A stretch of DNA of 64,000 bases from an uncultured Oscillospiraceae bacterium (GCA_947629775.1 CANRFA010000005.1:52488-116487); one strand, 5' to 3'; positions 15,901 to 24,336 are shown, counted from the first letter of the stretch. Program-made: numbers and translations. The notes: generated from the sequence alone by a model not told the origin.

Positions 15901-17292
15901 TCAGGAACCGGAGACGGCCTCCGGCTGGGAAAGCCGTTCCACCGCCCGGGCGTAGGCCCGCCGGCGGACAAAGAGGAATACGCAGAGGTGGACGAGGCCG
16001 GTGGCGGACCAGGTGACAGGATAGGAGCAGAACAGAGAGGCGGGGGCGTGATAAACGGGGAAGACGGTAGCCACCCAGGCCAGGCGCAGAACGCAGCCTC
16101 CCATGATGGAGACCACCATGGGACCAACCGAGTACCCGATGCCACGCAGCACGCCCGCCATGGTATCCATGAAGCCGCAGATGGGGTACATGCGGCAGAT
16201 GAAGCTCATGCGGACCAGGGCCCACTTTGCCACCTCCGGCTCTCCAGGGGCATAGATGGAGACCAGCTGTTCCCCGAAGTGGTAGGCCAGGTTGCCGAGA
16301 ATGGCGGCGGTCAGCATGGCGTAGCCCACGCAGAGAACGGCGCAGCGGTCCACCCGCTTTGTCTTGCCGGCGCCGTAGTTCTGTCCGATAAACGTAATGG
16401 CGCTCTGGAAAAAGGAGTTCATGGCGGCGTAGACAAAGCCTTCGATGTTGTTGCCGGCGGAGGAACCAGCTACGAGAACGGCGTCGTCAAAGGAGTTGAG
16501 AGCGGACTGGATGATGACATTGGACATGGAGAAGACCACGCCCTGCAGGCCGGCCGGAAGTCCCACCTGCAGGATGCGCATCACCACCTGCCGGTCCAGT
16601 CCCAGTTTTCTGAGATCCAGATGGAGGGGGCCATCGTCTTTCATCAGGCAGCGGAGTACGAGGCCGGAGGAGATGTACTGGGAGATGACCGTAGCAAGCC
16701 CGACGCCGGCGACGTCCATGCCCAGGACAATGACGAAGAAGAGGTTCAGACAGACATTGACCACGCCTGCGGCGGTCAGGTAATAGAGCGGCCTTTTGGT
16801 GTCTCCCTCTGAGCGCAGGATGGCTGCCCCGAAGTTGTAGACAATGAGGGCGGGCATGCCGAAGAAGTAGATACGCAGGTAGACGGTGGCCAGGTCGATG
16901 ACGTCGGTAGGGGAGGACATCCAGGTGAGGATCTGCCGCACCATGACGACCCCGAAGATCATCAGTGCCGTCCCGCTGATGGCGGCCAGGGTGATGGAGG
17001 TGTGCACGCTGCGCCGGACGCTGTCCTGATCCCCGGCGCCCAGGTCCCGGGCCACCACCACGTTGGTTCCTACGGAGAGGCCCACAAAGAGGTTGACCAT
17101 CAGATTGATGAGGGCGGTGTTGGACCCCACCGCCGCCAGGGCTTCCTTTCCGGCAAACCGCCCGACCACCACCACATCCGCGGCGTTGAAGAGCAGCTGC
17201 AGGATGCTGGAAGCCATCAGCGGCAGGGCGAAGATCAGTATTTTGTCCCACAGGGACCCGTTGCACATATCAATCTGATACTGCTTGTGCAT
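15901..17292 (-). CDS. MATE-family efflux transporter, 463 aa
   Basis: A twelve-helix membrane pump of the multidrug and toxic compound extrusion family, DinF/NorM-like branch, using a sodium or proton gradient. Typical features are the opening GSLWDKILIFALPLMASSILQLLFNAADVVVVGRF, the GLATVISQ segment in the first half and the matching pattern in the second half (MNSFFQSAITFIGQNYGAG). Length is normal. The start at 17292 follows ACAGGAGG; upstream codons on this frame belong to the divergent gene's antisense and are ignored. Its promoter carries an inverted repeat between -35 and -10. It is divergent from a PHP phosphatase. The substrate is unknown; drugs, dyes or secondary metabolites are typical. 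Confidence 0.93.
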   Translation of the reverse strand: MHKQYQIDMCNGSLWDKILIFALPLMASSILQLLFNAADVVVVGRFAGKEALAAVGSNTALINLMVNLFVGLSVGTNVVVARDLGAGDQDSVRRSVHTSITLAAISGTALMIFGVVMVRQILTWMSSPTDVIDLATVYLRIYFFGMPALIVYNFGAAILRSEGDTKRPLYYLTAAGVVNVCLNLFFVIVLGMDVAGVGLATVISQYISSGLVLRCLMKDDGPLHLDLRKLGLDRQVVMRILQVGLPAGLQGVVFSMSNVIIQSALNSFDDAVLVAGSSAGNNIEGFVYAAMNSFFQSAITFIGQNYGAGKTKRVDRCAVLCVGYAMLTAAILGNLAYHFGEQLVSIYAPGEPEVAKWALVRMSFICRMYPICGFMDTMAGVLRGIGYSVGPMVVSIMGGCVLRLAWVATVFPVYHAPASLFCSYPVTWSATGLVHLCVFLFVRRRAYARAVERLSQPEAVSGS

Positions 17293-17350
17293 GGCGGAAA
17301 CGCCTCCTGTATGAGTGGCCCGGAAGCGGGTGCCCCCTCCGGGCGAACAC

Positions 17351-17379
17351 GTTATATCACATTCCCCGGGGGAATGCAA
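17351..17379 (-). promoter_or_regulatory. MATE promoter with 17-bp inverted repeat in the spacer
   Basis: Minus strand TTGCAT, 17 bp, TATAAC with TGA extension. The near-complete spacer is the inverted repeat CATTCCCC-G-GGGGAATG (17360-17376), a strong candidate operator for a repressor or MerR-like activator. Confidence 0.75.
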
Positions 17380-17449
17380 GCTGTCTCCTCGGGAGGAAGA
17401 TGGCATTTTGCCATGAATGGATGGCCGGATGGACGGGCCCGGGGAACGC

Positions 17450-17478
17450 TTGCCAAACGGCGGAGATTCGGGTAGAAT
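17450..17478 (+). promoter_or_regulatory. promoter of the PHP phosphatase gene
   Basis: TTGCCA (17450-17455), 17 bp, TAGAAT (17473-17478), 31 bp upstream of the start codon. Confidence 0.7.
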
Positions 17479-17508
17479 GGGGAAAACGTACGGGAAGGGG
17501 AATGTCCC

Positions 17509-18309
17509 ATGTATCTTGTTGACTACCATACCCACAGCCGGTGCTCCATGGACAGCGAGACGCCTCTGACGGAGATGGTGGAGGCGGCCCGGGCAGCGGG
17601 GCTGCGGGAACTGGTCACCACGGACCATCTGGATCTGCAGCAGGAGGACGCCACCATTCTCAAGGACTGGGACTGGACTCCGGTGGTGGAACAGTACGAA
17701 GAGGCCAGGAAGGGTGCGGGCGGACTGAAGCTGCTGCTGGGCATTGAACTGGGCGGCGCGCAGACGGATCCGGAGCGTTCTGAGCGGCTGCTGGCGGGGG
17801 CTCCCCTGGACTTTGTGATCGGGTCTGTGCACAACATGAGCCTGGCAGCGGGCAGCCTGGATTTCTACTACATGGACTTTCGGGACGAGGCCTTTGCCCG
17901 GTCCGTGATGGACGACTACATCGGCAGCATGCTGGAGCTGGTGAAGCTGCCCTGCTTCGACTCCCTGGGGCACCTCATCTACCCCCTGCGTTACATCAAC
18001 GGCCGGGGCGGCCACCACCTGACGCTGGAACCCTGGCAGGACCAGGTGGACACCATCATGCGGACCCTCATGGAAAGCGGTCGCTCTCTGGAGTTCAATA
18101 CCCACAACGGAGAAGAGGTCCTGCCCTGGATTCCCGTTCTGGAGCGCTATGCGGAACTGGGCGGCGAACTGATCACCATTGGTTCGGACGCTCACAGGGC
18201 GGAGAATGTGGCGAAGGGCCTGGAGCAGGCGGTGGAGATCCTGAAGGCAAAGGGATTCCGCTGGCTGGCGCTGTACGAGAAGCGGAAGGTTCATCCCGTC
18301 GCCCTGTGA
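17509..18309 (+). CDS. PHP-domain phosphatase, histidinol-phosphatase-like, 266 aa
   Basis: A metal-dependent phosphoesterase of the PHP fold, closest in build to HisJ/HisK histidinol-phosphatase, which makes histidinol from histidinol-phosphate. Metal-binding motifs are all visible: DYHTHS at residues 5-10, TTDHLD near 37-42, GIELGG near 79, a conserved GSVHN at about 107 with His, a GHL near 150, and GSDAH near 225. The start follows GGAAGGGGAATG. It precedes the AraC-GH39 gene by 27 bp on the same strand, so they may be cotranscribed, although no other histidine genes are near. A different sugar- or nucleotide-phosphate substrate is possible. Confidence 0.85.
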   Translation: MYLVDYHTHSRCSMDSETPLTEMVEAARAAGLRELVTTDHLDLQQEDATILKDWDWTPVVEQYEEARKGAGGLKLLLGIELGGAQTDPERSERLLAGAPLDFVIGSVHNMSLAAGSLDFYYMDFRDEAFARSVMDDYIGSMLELVKLPCFDSLGHLIYPLRYINGRGGHHLTLEPWQDQVDTIMRTLMESGRSLEFNTHNGEEVLPWIPVLERYAELGGELITIGSDAHRAENVAKGLEQAVEILKAKGFRWLALYEKRKVHPVAL

Positions 18310-18336
18310 GTCTCGCCGGAAAGGAGGTGTGAGAGC

Positions 18337-20622
18337 ATGGCCAGCTTTCCGCCCATCGCGGATCTATCCATTCTTTCCATTCAGGGGGCCTGCCGGCGAC
18401 TCTGGCCCGACGCCTGCTTTCTGCTGGTCCTCAGCGGGGAGCTTCAGGTGGAGGCCGAGGAGCGGGTGACAGCCCTGACGGCGGGAGGGATTGCGCTGCT
18501 GGAGCCGGATACGCCCTTTGCGCTCCGGGCGCAGGGGAGCAATCTGGTCCTGAACCTCCGGATGGAGGGGGACTTTTACGCCCGGGCCCGGACCGGGCGG
18601 GGACCGGGACGCATGATCTGCAACTCGGCGGAGGACAGCGTCCATGACTTTTCCCTGCTGCGGCAGCTGCTCTCCCACCTGGCCATGACCTGCTTCGAGG
18701 GAGGCGCCGGCGGGGAACTGCGTCGGATGGAGCTGTGTTACGCCCTGCTGTTCCACCTTGGGGAGACGTTCTTTGCTTCCGGAACCCGGGATCCGGCCGG
18801 GGAGGAGGATGCCGCCGGCCGGGTACGCCGGCTGATGGCCCTGCTGGAGAGCCGGTATACCCGGGATCTGAAGCTGGAGGATCTGGCCAGGGAAGTCTAC
18901 CTTTCCCCGGCTTACCTCTCCCGCCTGATCCGACGGGTGACGGGCAGAAGTTTTCGCGACTGTCTGCAGGAAGTGCGACTGCGCCACGCCGTGGAGGCTC
19001 TGCGGGATACCGAGCAGACCATTACGACCGTGGCCGGGACCTGCGGCTTTCCCAACGTCAGCGCCCTGAACGCTGCGGTCCGCCGGATCTACGGCGTGAC
19101 ACCCAGCCAGCTGCGGGACAGTCTGCGGGGGTCCGAGGAAGAGGCGCGGACCCCGGATCCCTGCCGGGAAGTGCCCTTCGAGGCAATCCGCTCGGAACTG
19201 CAGGGGATGGCCGGTCCCGAGCCGCCCCGGACCCTGGGACTCTACCGCCATCCGGAACGGCAGACAGTGGAGATTCCGGATGGGAACCGGGGAAAGTCCC
19301 TGACGCCCATCTGGAAGAAACTCATGAATGTGGGGACGGTACAGAGCCTGGCCGGAACGGGGATGGAGGAGCAGTTGAGGCTGCTGCAGCGGGAGATCGG
19401 GGTGGAGTACGCACGCGTCGAATGCGTTCTGGAGGAGGAGGCCATCCCTTCTCTGGGAGAGGGGAAGTACAACTTCTCCCGCTTTGACCGGGTGATCGGC
19501 ATGCTGCGCTCCGCCGGCCTGATTCCCTTTCTGGATCTCTCCCTGCGGGGGAACTACCTGTTTCTGTCCGGGTTCCAGGTGGTACACCGTTCCCGCCGGC
19601 CGCGACGGGAGATCTCCGGCCGGGACTTTGCGGAGCGGGTTTCCGCTCTCATGCGCCACTGCATCAACACGTATGGGGCCGCAGAAGTGACCCGCTGGAG
19701 GGTGGAGATCGGGCTGCACCACGACGAGGTGCTGACTCCCCTGGAGTCTCCTGAAGAGTATGCGCAGCGGTTTCTCGCCGTCTGGCGCATGCTCAAGGGG
19801 TGGGTTCCGGAGATGGCGGTGGGAGGTCCGGGCTATAACATCGCCATGGAGCCGGAGTTCACGGAGCGCATCATGGTTCTTCTGCGCCGGGAGGGAGTCT
19901 GCTTTGATTTCCTCACGGTAGTGGCTCTGCCCTATACTCCGACCAGACTGGAAAACAGCAGCGTCCGCTTTGTGATCTCCTCCCATCCGGACCATATCCC
20001 GGATTGGGTGAGGGATTTCCGGATGACCTCCCTGCAGCTTCTGCAGAGGCCGGTGCCCGTTTGGGTTACCGTGTTGGGCTGCGATGTGCGGGCCCGGAAT
20101 CCCGTGACGGACAGCTGCTTTTCCGCCGCCTTTCTGGTGCGGAATACCATCGCGCTGATCGGGCTGGCCGACGCAAATCCCCTCCTGGTGGAGAAGAGAG
20201 ACGGCCTGATGCTGACCGCCAACGGGGTCAATACCTTCCATCTGACGCTGTGCAATTACGCCCACTTTCGGGAGGATTACTGCCTGACCGGCGGGGAGGG
20301 GATCACCTGGGAGAACGCCTATACGGTGTTCCGCGACGCCGCGACCCGCAGCCTGCAGGTGAAGCTGGGGCGCCTTGCGCCGGGACGCTACCGGATCACC
20401 ACCGTCACGATCAACCGGGAACACGGAAGTCTCTTCGACAGCTGGATCCGCTACGGGATCCTGGACGACCTTCGGCCCGGGGATATCCGGTATCTGCAGA
20501 ACACGGTCCATCCCCACCAGTCTGTGCGCTACCTGGACTGCGGAGAGGAGGGCACCCTTGTTCTGGAGGTGCAGATGCTGCCGCACGAGGTGAAGTGCAT
20601 CACGCTGACCCGGGAGCTGTAG
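18337..20622 (+). CDS. AraC regulator fused to a GH39-like domain, 761 aa
   Basis: A large one-component regulator. Residues 1-150 form a cupin-like sensor with a dimer helix. The AraC DNA-binding domain is at about 165-265 (LEDLAREVYLSPAYLSRLIRRV and the closing GFPNVSALNAAVRRIYGVTPSQLR). Residues about 325-761 resemble a glycoside hydrolase family 39 barrel plus beta-domain, with the family-like AVGGPGY at 494-500. The acid/base site, normally W-N-E-P, reads WRVEIGLHH at 454-462, and the nucleophile strand, normally T-E-W, reads VTVLGCD at 577-583, so both catalytic Glu are absent. It therefore probably binds a sugar as a signal. It follows the PHP gene by 27 bp. Confidence 0.85.
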   Translation: MASFPPIADLSILSIQGACRRLWPDACFLLVLSGELQVEAEERVTALTAGGIALLEPDTPFALRAQGSNLVLNLRMEGDFYARARTGRGPGRMICNSAEDSVHDFSLLRQLLSHLAMTCFEGGAGGELRRMELCYALLFHLGETFFASGTRDPAGEEDAAGRVRRLMALLESRYTRDLKLEDLAREVYLSPAYLSRLIRRVTGRSFRDCLQEVRLRHAVEALRDTEQTITTVAGTCGFPNVSALNAAVRRIYGVTPSQLRDSLRGSEEEARTPDPCREVPFEAIRSELQGMAGPEPPRTLGLYRHPERQTVEIPDGNRGKSLTPIWKKLMNVGTVQSLAGTGMEEQLRLLQREIGVEYARVECVLEEEAIPSLGEGKYNFSRFDRVIGMLRSAGLIPFLDLSLRGNYLFLSGFQVVHRSRRPRREISGRDFAERVSALMRHCINTYGAAEVTRWRVEIGLHHDEVLTPLESPEEYAQRFLAVWRMLKGWVPEMAVGGPGYNIAMEPEFTERIMVLLRREGVCFDFLTVVALPYTPTRLENSSVRFVISSHPDHIPDWVRDFRMTSLQLLQRPVPVWVTVLGCDVRARNPVTDSCFSAAFLVRNTIALIGLADANPLLVEKRDGLMLTANGVNTFHLTLCNYAHFREDYCLTGGEGITWENAYTVFRDAATRSLQVKLGRLAPGRYRITTVTINREHGSLFDSWIRYGILDDLRPGDIRYLQNTVHPHQSVRYLDCGEEGTLVLEVQMLPHEVKCITLTREL

Positions 20623-20966
20623 TCCTGCGGAGCAGATTGCACTGAAAGAACATGAAATCGATACGATTTCATGCTCTCCTGGCCGGAAATAATATCCATG
20701 CCCGGATTGTTCCTGCTTTCCGGTCCGAAATCTGTCATGAAATCCGGTGCAGAAAAGGCAGGGATGTGGTATCCTTAAGGAAAAAGGAGAATGAGGCGGA
20801 TTCGGCGGAGCGAAGGAAACTCCTGGAGAGAGCATGCGGGTCCCCGTTCAGCGGTCCGGTTCCGGAATCCCCGCAGGACAGGCCGGACGGAATCCGAACC
20901 GGAGATCCGCCAAACGGAAAAGAAAACGCCCGCGCCGGGTGGGTTGCGGACGGGAAAGGACATATC
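20623..20966. promoter_or_regulatory. intergenic region with inverted repeat and glucokinase promoter
   Basis: A 10-bp perfect inverted repeat with 3-nt centre, CATGAAATCG-ATA-CGATTTCATG (20651-20673), just follows the AraC-GH39 stop; a partial copy CATGAAATCCGG is at about 20736. A weak extended -10 (TGG-TATCCT, near 20768-20776) could start the ROK transcript. No gene is visible, although codons in frame with the ROK gene stay open upstream. Confidence 0.55.
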
Positions 20967-21908
20967 ATGAAACAATATGGCTTTGGCGTCGACGTGGGAG
21001 GGACCACGGTCAAGATCGGGCTTCTGGAGATGACGGGGACCCTGTTGGAAAGCTGGGAGATTCCCACCCGTTTGGAGAACAGCGGTGGGTTCATCCTGGA
21101 AGACATTGCGGCCTCCATCCGCGGAAAAATCGCCGAGAAAAATCTGGAGATCGGAGACATCCAGGGCGTGGGCCTTGGCGTTCCCGGTCCGGTTCTGGCG
21201 GACGGAACCGTCTGCAAGTGTATCAACCTGGGCTGGGGCGTCTTCAATGTGGAGCGGGAGCTCTCGGAGAAGCTGTCCCTTCCGGTCCGGGCGGGCAACG
21301 ACGCGGACGTGGCCGCTTTGGGCGAGCAGTGGAGGGGCGGCGGAGCCGGGTATCAGAACCTGGTGATGGTCACCCTTGGCACCGGATGCGGAGGCGGCAT
21401 CATTCTCAACGGCAGGATCGTCCATGGAGCCCACGGAGCCGCGGGAGAAATCGGGCACCTGATCATGCGGGAAGACGAGCCGGAGACCTGCGGCTGTGGC
21501 AAGCACGGCCATCTGGAGCAGTACGCCTCCGCCACCGGCATCGTGCGGCTGGCCCGGCAGGCGCTGGACTCCTCCGAGCGGGAGAGCGCGCTGCGCGACC
21601 TGCCGGAGATCACCTGCGAGGCGGTGTTCCAGGCGGCAAAGCAGGGAGACGCTCTTGCGGAAGAGCTGGTCGACGACTTCTGCCACACACTGGCCGTGGG
21701 CATGGCCGATATCGCCAACGTCATCGACCCGGAGGCCTTTGTCCTGGGCGGCGGAGTCTCCAAAGCGGGCGAGATGCTGCGCGGCAGGGTCGAGGAGTAC
21801 TATCGGAAGCTGGCGTTCCATGTGTGCGAGGGGACCACCATCACCCTGGCTACCCTGGGATCGGACGCCGGCATCTATGGAGCCGCCGGTCTGCTGTTGA
21901 ACCTGTGA
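20967..21908 (+). CDS. ROK-family glucokinase, 313 aa
   Basis: It phosphorylates glucose (or a related hexose) with ATP in the cytoplasm. The phosphate-binding motif DVGGTTVK is at residues 9-16, the catalytic Asp112 in GNDADVAA, and the ROK zinc motif at 164-184 (His164, Cys175, Cys177), where the usual third Cys of CxCGxxGC is His182, still a possible zinc ligand. There is no N-terminal DNA-binding domain, so this is an enzyme and not a ROK repressor. The start at 20967 follows GGGAAAGGA and matches the family start. In this genome it would feed glucose released by the alpha-glucosidases into glycolysis. A terminator follows. Confidence 0.9.
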   Translation: MKQYGFGVDVGGTTVKIGLLEMTGTLLESWEIPTRLENSGGFILEDIAASIRGKIAEKNLEIGDIQGVGLGVPGPVLADGTVCKCINLGWGVFNVERELSEKLSLPVRAGNDADVAALGEQWRGGGAGYQNLVMVTLGTGCGGGIILNGRIVHGAHGAAGEIGHLIMREDEPETCGCGKHGHLEQYASATGIVRLARQALDSSERESALRDLPEITCEAVFQAAKQGDALAEELVDDFCHTLAVGMADIANVIDPEAFVLGGGVSKAGEMLRGRVEEYYRKLAFHVCEGTTITLATLGSDAGIYGAAGLLLNL

Positions 21909-21943
21909 CCGGGTCCGGAAGCAGGCGAACTGATATGTCAGTT

Positions 21944-21980
21944 GCCCCGAGGAATCTGAGGATTCCCCGGGGCGTTTTTT
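21944..21980 (+). terminator. Rho-independent terminator of the ROK gene
   Basis: A long imperfect hairpin GCCCCG...CGGGGC with inner GGAATC/GATTCC pairing is followed by GTTTTTT. Confidence 0.9.
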
Positions 21981-22081
21981 CACACTGACGGAGACGGCTG
22001 GCCCTGACAGTCTTCCGGGGAGGGGCACAGGGGTTCTGCCCTCCCGAAGAAGAGGAAACTCTTCCCCGGCCTGAGCAGCAC

Positions 22082-22120
22082 AAAACCGCAGAAGCCGGCT
22101 GGCTGCTGCGGTTTTCCTTT
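22082..22120. terminator. bidirectional terminator, 3' end of the 28-aa peptide gene
   Basis: A 10-bp perfect stem (22082-22091 with 22106-22115) is flanked by A and T runs. On the minus strand it lies 10 bp after the peptide gene stop. Confidence 0.85.
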
Positions 22121-22129
22121 CACGATGGA

Positions 22130-22216
22130 TCAGCGGATGTTCAGGCCGCTGATCATGGAGACATACTCCATGTAGGACCGGACAAGGCTGGTCCAGATCT
22201 TTTTCAGGCTTGTCAT
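22130..22216 (-). CDS. 28-residue peptide gene
   Basis: An isolated small gene with a complete expression unit: an ideal AGGAGGTGGAGTGGCG before the ATG, a TGA stop, and a terminator 10 bp later. The predicted peptide begins MTSLKKIWTSLVRSYM and ends ISGLNIR. It contains two Lys, two Arg, one Glu, one Trp and two Tyr with regularly spaced Leu/Ile/Val/Met, so it could fold as one amphipathic helix with net positive charge. It has no signal peptide or leader Gly-Gly site. An extended -10 sits about 76 bp upstream. It faces away from the Crp/Fnr gene at 22463. Possible roles are a membrane-active peptide, a regulatory microprotein or a short secreted signal. Confidence 0.6.
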   Translation of the reverse strand: MTSLKKIWTSLVRSYMEYVSMISGLNIR

Positions 22217-22291
22217 CGCCACTCCACCTCCTGTCTGGCTTTGGCCTGGATAGCGCGCTGGCATCAGGGGCGTTCCCCTCAGCGCGACAGA

Positions 22292-22315
22292 AGAATATCA
22301 CATCCGCTTCGGATG
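22292..22315 (-). promoter_or_regulatory. probable promoter and operator of the 28-aa peptide gene
   Basis: On the minus strand an extended -10 (TG-A-TATTCT, 22292-22299) follows the inverted repeat CATCCG-AAG-CGGATG (22301-22315). The -35 is poor, consistent with an activator or an extended -10 promoter. Confidence 0.45.
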
Positions 22316-22400
22316 CAAAAGGCCATATGGCACAAAGAGGGGCCAGAGTTCTCCCTCGCATCCACGGGAAAAGTCAGTGGAATTTGCCCTGCCAAACCGC

Positions 22401-22429
22401 TTGCAGGACCGCGCATCCTGTGGCAGAAT
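22401..22429 (+). promoter_or_regulatory. promoter of the Crp/Fnr gene
   Basis: TTGCAG (22401-22406), 17 bp, CAGAAT (22424-22429) preceded by TGG. Confidence 0.6.
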
Positions 22430-22462
22430 AAGGGCCTGCCGGACAGGGAAGGAGGAACCGGG

Positions 22463-23083
22463 ATGAAAGTGCTTGGGACAGAGGAAGCAGTGCGACTGGT
22501 GGAGCAGTATCATGTTGCGGAGTTCTTTGATACGCCGGATCTGCCCTTTCGGGCCTTTCTGTACAGGAGCGGCGAAGTGATTACCTCGCCCCTTAATCCG
22601 CTTGAGGACCTGCTCATTCTGGTACGGGGATCCGTCCGGATCTGTCAGCTTGAGGAGAGCGGAGAGTGGAAGCTGATTGCGGATGTTGTCAGAGGGTGTG
22701 GCCAGATCTTCGGGGATATGGAATTTGCCTGCGAAACCCCGACCAGCTTCTTTACGGAGGCCGTGGAGGAATGCGTCTGTATCGCACTGTCCATGGAGGA
22801 GTGCGGAGAGCGGCTCCACCGGGATGTCCGGTTTCTGCATCGGATTCTTCGTTCCATGGGGGAGAAGGTCCGGTACAATCTGGACCAGGGCATCTGCAGC
22901 GCATCACTGGAAGAGCGGCTTCTGTCGCTGTTTCAGGACGCTCCGAATCACTCTCTTACTGGCATAGAGGGGACAGCGCAGCGGCTTCGGTGCAGCCGGA
23001 GACAGCTCCAGCGGGTGCTGAAGAAGATGTGCGAGGAGGGGACCCTCCGGCGGACAGGACGCGGACAATACCGGATGGTCTGA
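22463..23083 (+). CDS. Crp/Fnr-family transcriptional regulator, 206 aa
   Basis: A cyclic-nucleotide-binding-like beta-barrel (residues about 20-125) is joined to a C-terminal winged helix (about 145-206, containing QRLRCSRRQLQRVLKKMCEEGTLRR). The barrel lacks an obvious cAMP-binding RxS motif and has no N-terminal Cys cluster, so it is neither a classical CRP nor an oxygen-sensing FNR; the ligand is unknown. The pattern is like Firmicute regulators of the YeiL type. The start follows GGAAGGAGGAACC. It is divergent from the 28-residue peptide gene, with 246 bp between the two starts, making control of that peptide an obvious hypothesis. A bidirectional terminator follows. Confidence 0.9.
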   Translation: MKVLGTEEAVRLVEQYHVAEFFDTPDLPFRAFLYRSGEVITSPLNPLEDLLILVRGSVRICQLEESGEWKLIADVVRGCGQIFGDMEFACETPTSFFTEAVEECVCIALSMEECGERLHRDVRFLHRILRSMGEKVRYNLDQGICSASLEERLLSLFQDAPNHSLTGIEGTAQRLRCSRRQLQRVLKKMCEEGTLRRTGRGQYRMV

Positions 23084-23089
23084 TGGAGA

Positions 23090-23122
23090 AAAAGCGTCGC
23101 GGCAGGCTGCCGCGGCGCTTTT
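23090..23122. terminator. bidirectional terminator
   Basis: A 15-bp stem with one T-G pair (23090-23104 with 23108-23122) and a 3-nt loop, with A and T runs as part of the stem. Confidence 0.85.
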
Positions 23123-23298
23123 CAGGTTCAGGGGGCGATTCTGCAGAGGAGCAGACACTTCCCCCGCTCCATCCCGGTGGTTGGAACATACGGCTCTTTT
23201 CCGTGCCTGGGAGGAGAGTTCTGTATGCAGGAAAGTGGGGGACCGGTTGGCCATCTGCGGGTATGCTTATCCTTTTCAGAGCGGTGGCAGTTTTGAGA

Positions 23299-24273
23299 TC
23301 AGGGGTTTCCGGTCAGCGTATCGAAGCGGGCGTAGCGCTCCATTTCCCGCTCGATGAGGGCGGCGTTGTCCGGGTCAGTGAGCTTTGGGACGCAGATGCG
23401 GATCATGTTCTGAATCTCATCGTAGTGCTCGTACACTCCCCTGAGTGTGTTCCGGGCGCGCCGCAGCTGCTCTTCGCTCCAGGAGACGGAGAACCCGTCC
23501 TCCTCCTGCTCCAGCCGGCCCTGGATGCCGCAGATGGGGCATTCCACATCCCCGGTTCGGCTGAAGTTCAGCAGCCGGCAGTGGCAGACGGGACAGACAC
23601 CGTCGTCAGGATCCCCGGCCCAGGTGTCCACGTCGCTGTACGGTCTGCCGACGGCCTCCGCCAGAGCGGTTCCCAGGGAGGCGCAGCGCCGCAGCAGGTC
23701 CCTGTCCAGAATGGGACTGCCGGTGTTTCCCTGGTCGTAGGCGTCTACGTGCCCCACACACTTCTGGGTGGTGGAGAAGTCGAAGAGATGGAGCATGGGC
23801 AGGCCCAGGGCCACCCAGTTGCGGGCATGGGCGCCGCCCACAGAGATGTAAGCGCTGTATCGGTCCCGGAAATAACGGGGATCCAGCAGAGGCTTGCCGT
23901 CTGCCTGGCGATTCCGGTTGGCTTCCAGCAGCGTGGCCCGATCGTGAGAAGGGCACAGCCGGTCCAGGAAGTTTTTGAACTGGCCGCCGATGCCCACCGC
24001 GTAGACGGGAGCGGCAATGACGATGCCGTCACAGTCGAGCCAGGCCTCCTCCAGAACGTGGTAATCGTCCTTCAGGCAGCAGTGGATCTCCACATCCCCC
24101 CGTTCGCGGCAGCGGGAGCAGAAGTCGCAGGCGTGGCAGTGGTCGATGCGAAGCGCCATGGTATTGAGAAACCGGACGTCCGCCCCGGCTTCATGGGCGG
24201 CGAAAAGGGCCTCCTTCACCAGAATGTCGCAGCGCTGGCTGGGACGGCCAAAGGAAAGACCGAGAATATTCAT
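23299..24273 (-). CDS. flavodoxin-fold NAD(P)H-dependent oxidoreductase with Fe-S and zinc-ribbon motifs, 324 aa
   Basis: An iron-sulfur flavoprotein-like reductase. The N-terminal flavodoxin fold (residues 1-200) begins MNILGLSFGR. The Cys cluster at 46, 49, 52 and 55 (HCHACDFCSRC) fits a 4Fe-4S site next to FMN. The motif APVYAVGIGGQFKNFLDR (88-105) is the usual FMN-binding loop of this family. An extra C-terminal zinc ribbon is seen at Cys227/230 and Cys245/248. It would transfer electrons from NAD(P)H or ferredoxin to an unknown acceptor. The start at 24273 follows AAAGGAC and matches the family. It lies 63 bp downstream of the HAD gene on the same strand. Confidence 0.88.
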   Translation of the reverse strand: MNILGLSFGRPSQRCDILVKEALFAAHEAGADVRFLNTMALRIDHCHACDFCSRCRERGDVEIHCCLKDDYHVLEEAWLDCDGIVIAAPVYAVGIGGQFKNFLDRLCPSHDRATLLEANRNRQADGKPLLDPRYFRDRYSAYISVGGAHARNWVALGLPMLHLFDFSTTQKCVGHVDAYDQGNTGSPILDRDLLRRCASLGTALAEAVGRPYSDVDTWAGDPDDGVCPVCHCRLLNFSRTGDVECPICGIQGRLEQEEDGFSVSWSEEQLRRARNTLRGVYEHYDEIQNMIRICVPKLTDPDNAALIEREMERYARFDTLTGNP

Positions 24274-24336
24274 GGGGATAGTCCTTTCGGGTGTTGTGCG
24301 GGTGTGCAACCCGTTTGGGTCGGACACAGAGGGTTT

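Noticed and set aside
22241..22462. 74-codon N-terminal extension of the Crp/Fnr protein
   Set aside because: It crosses the promoter and the inverted repeat of the divergent peptide gene; the ATG at 22463 has GGAGG and matches the family start.
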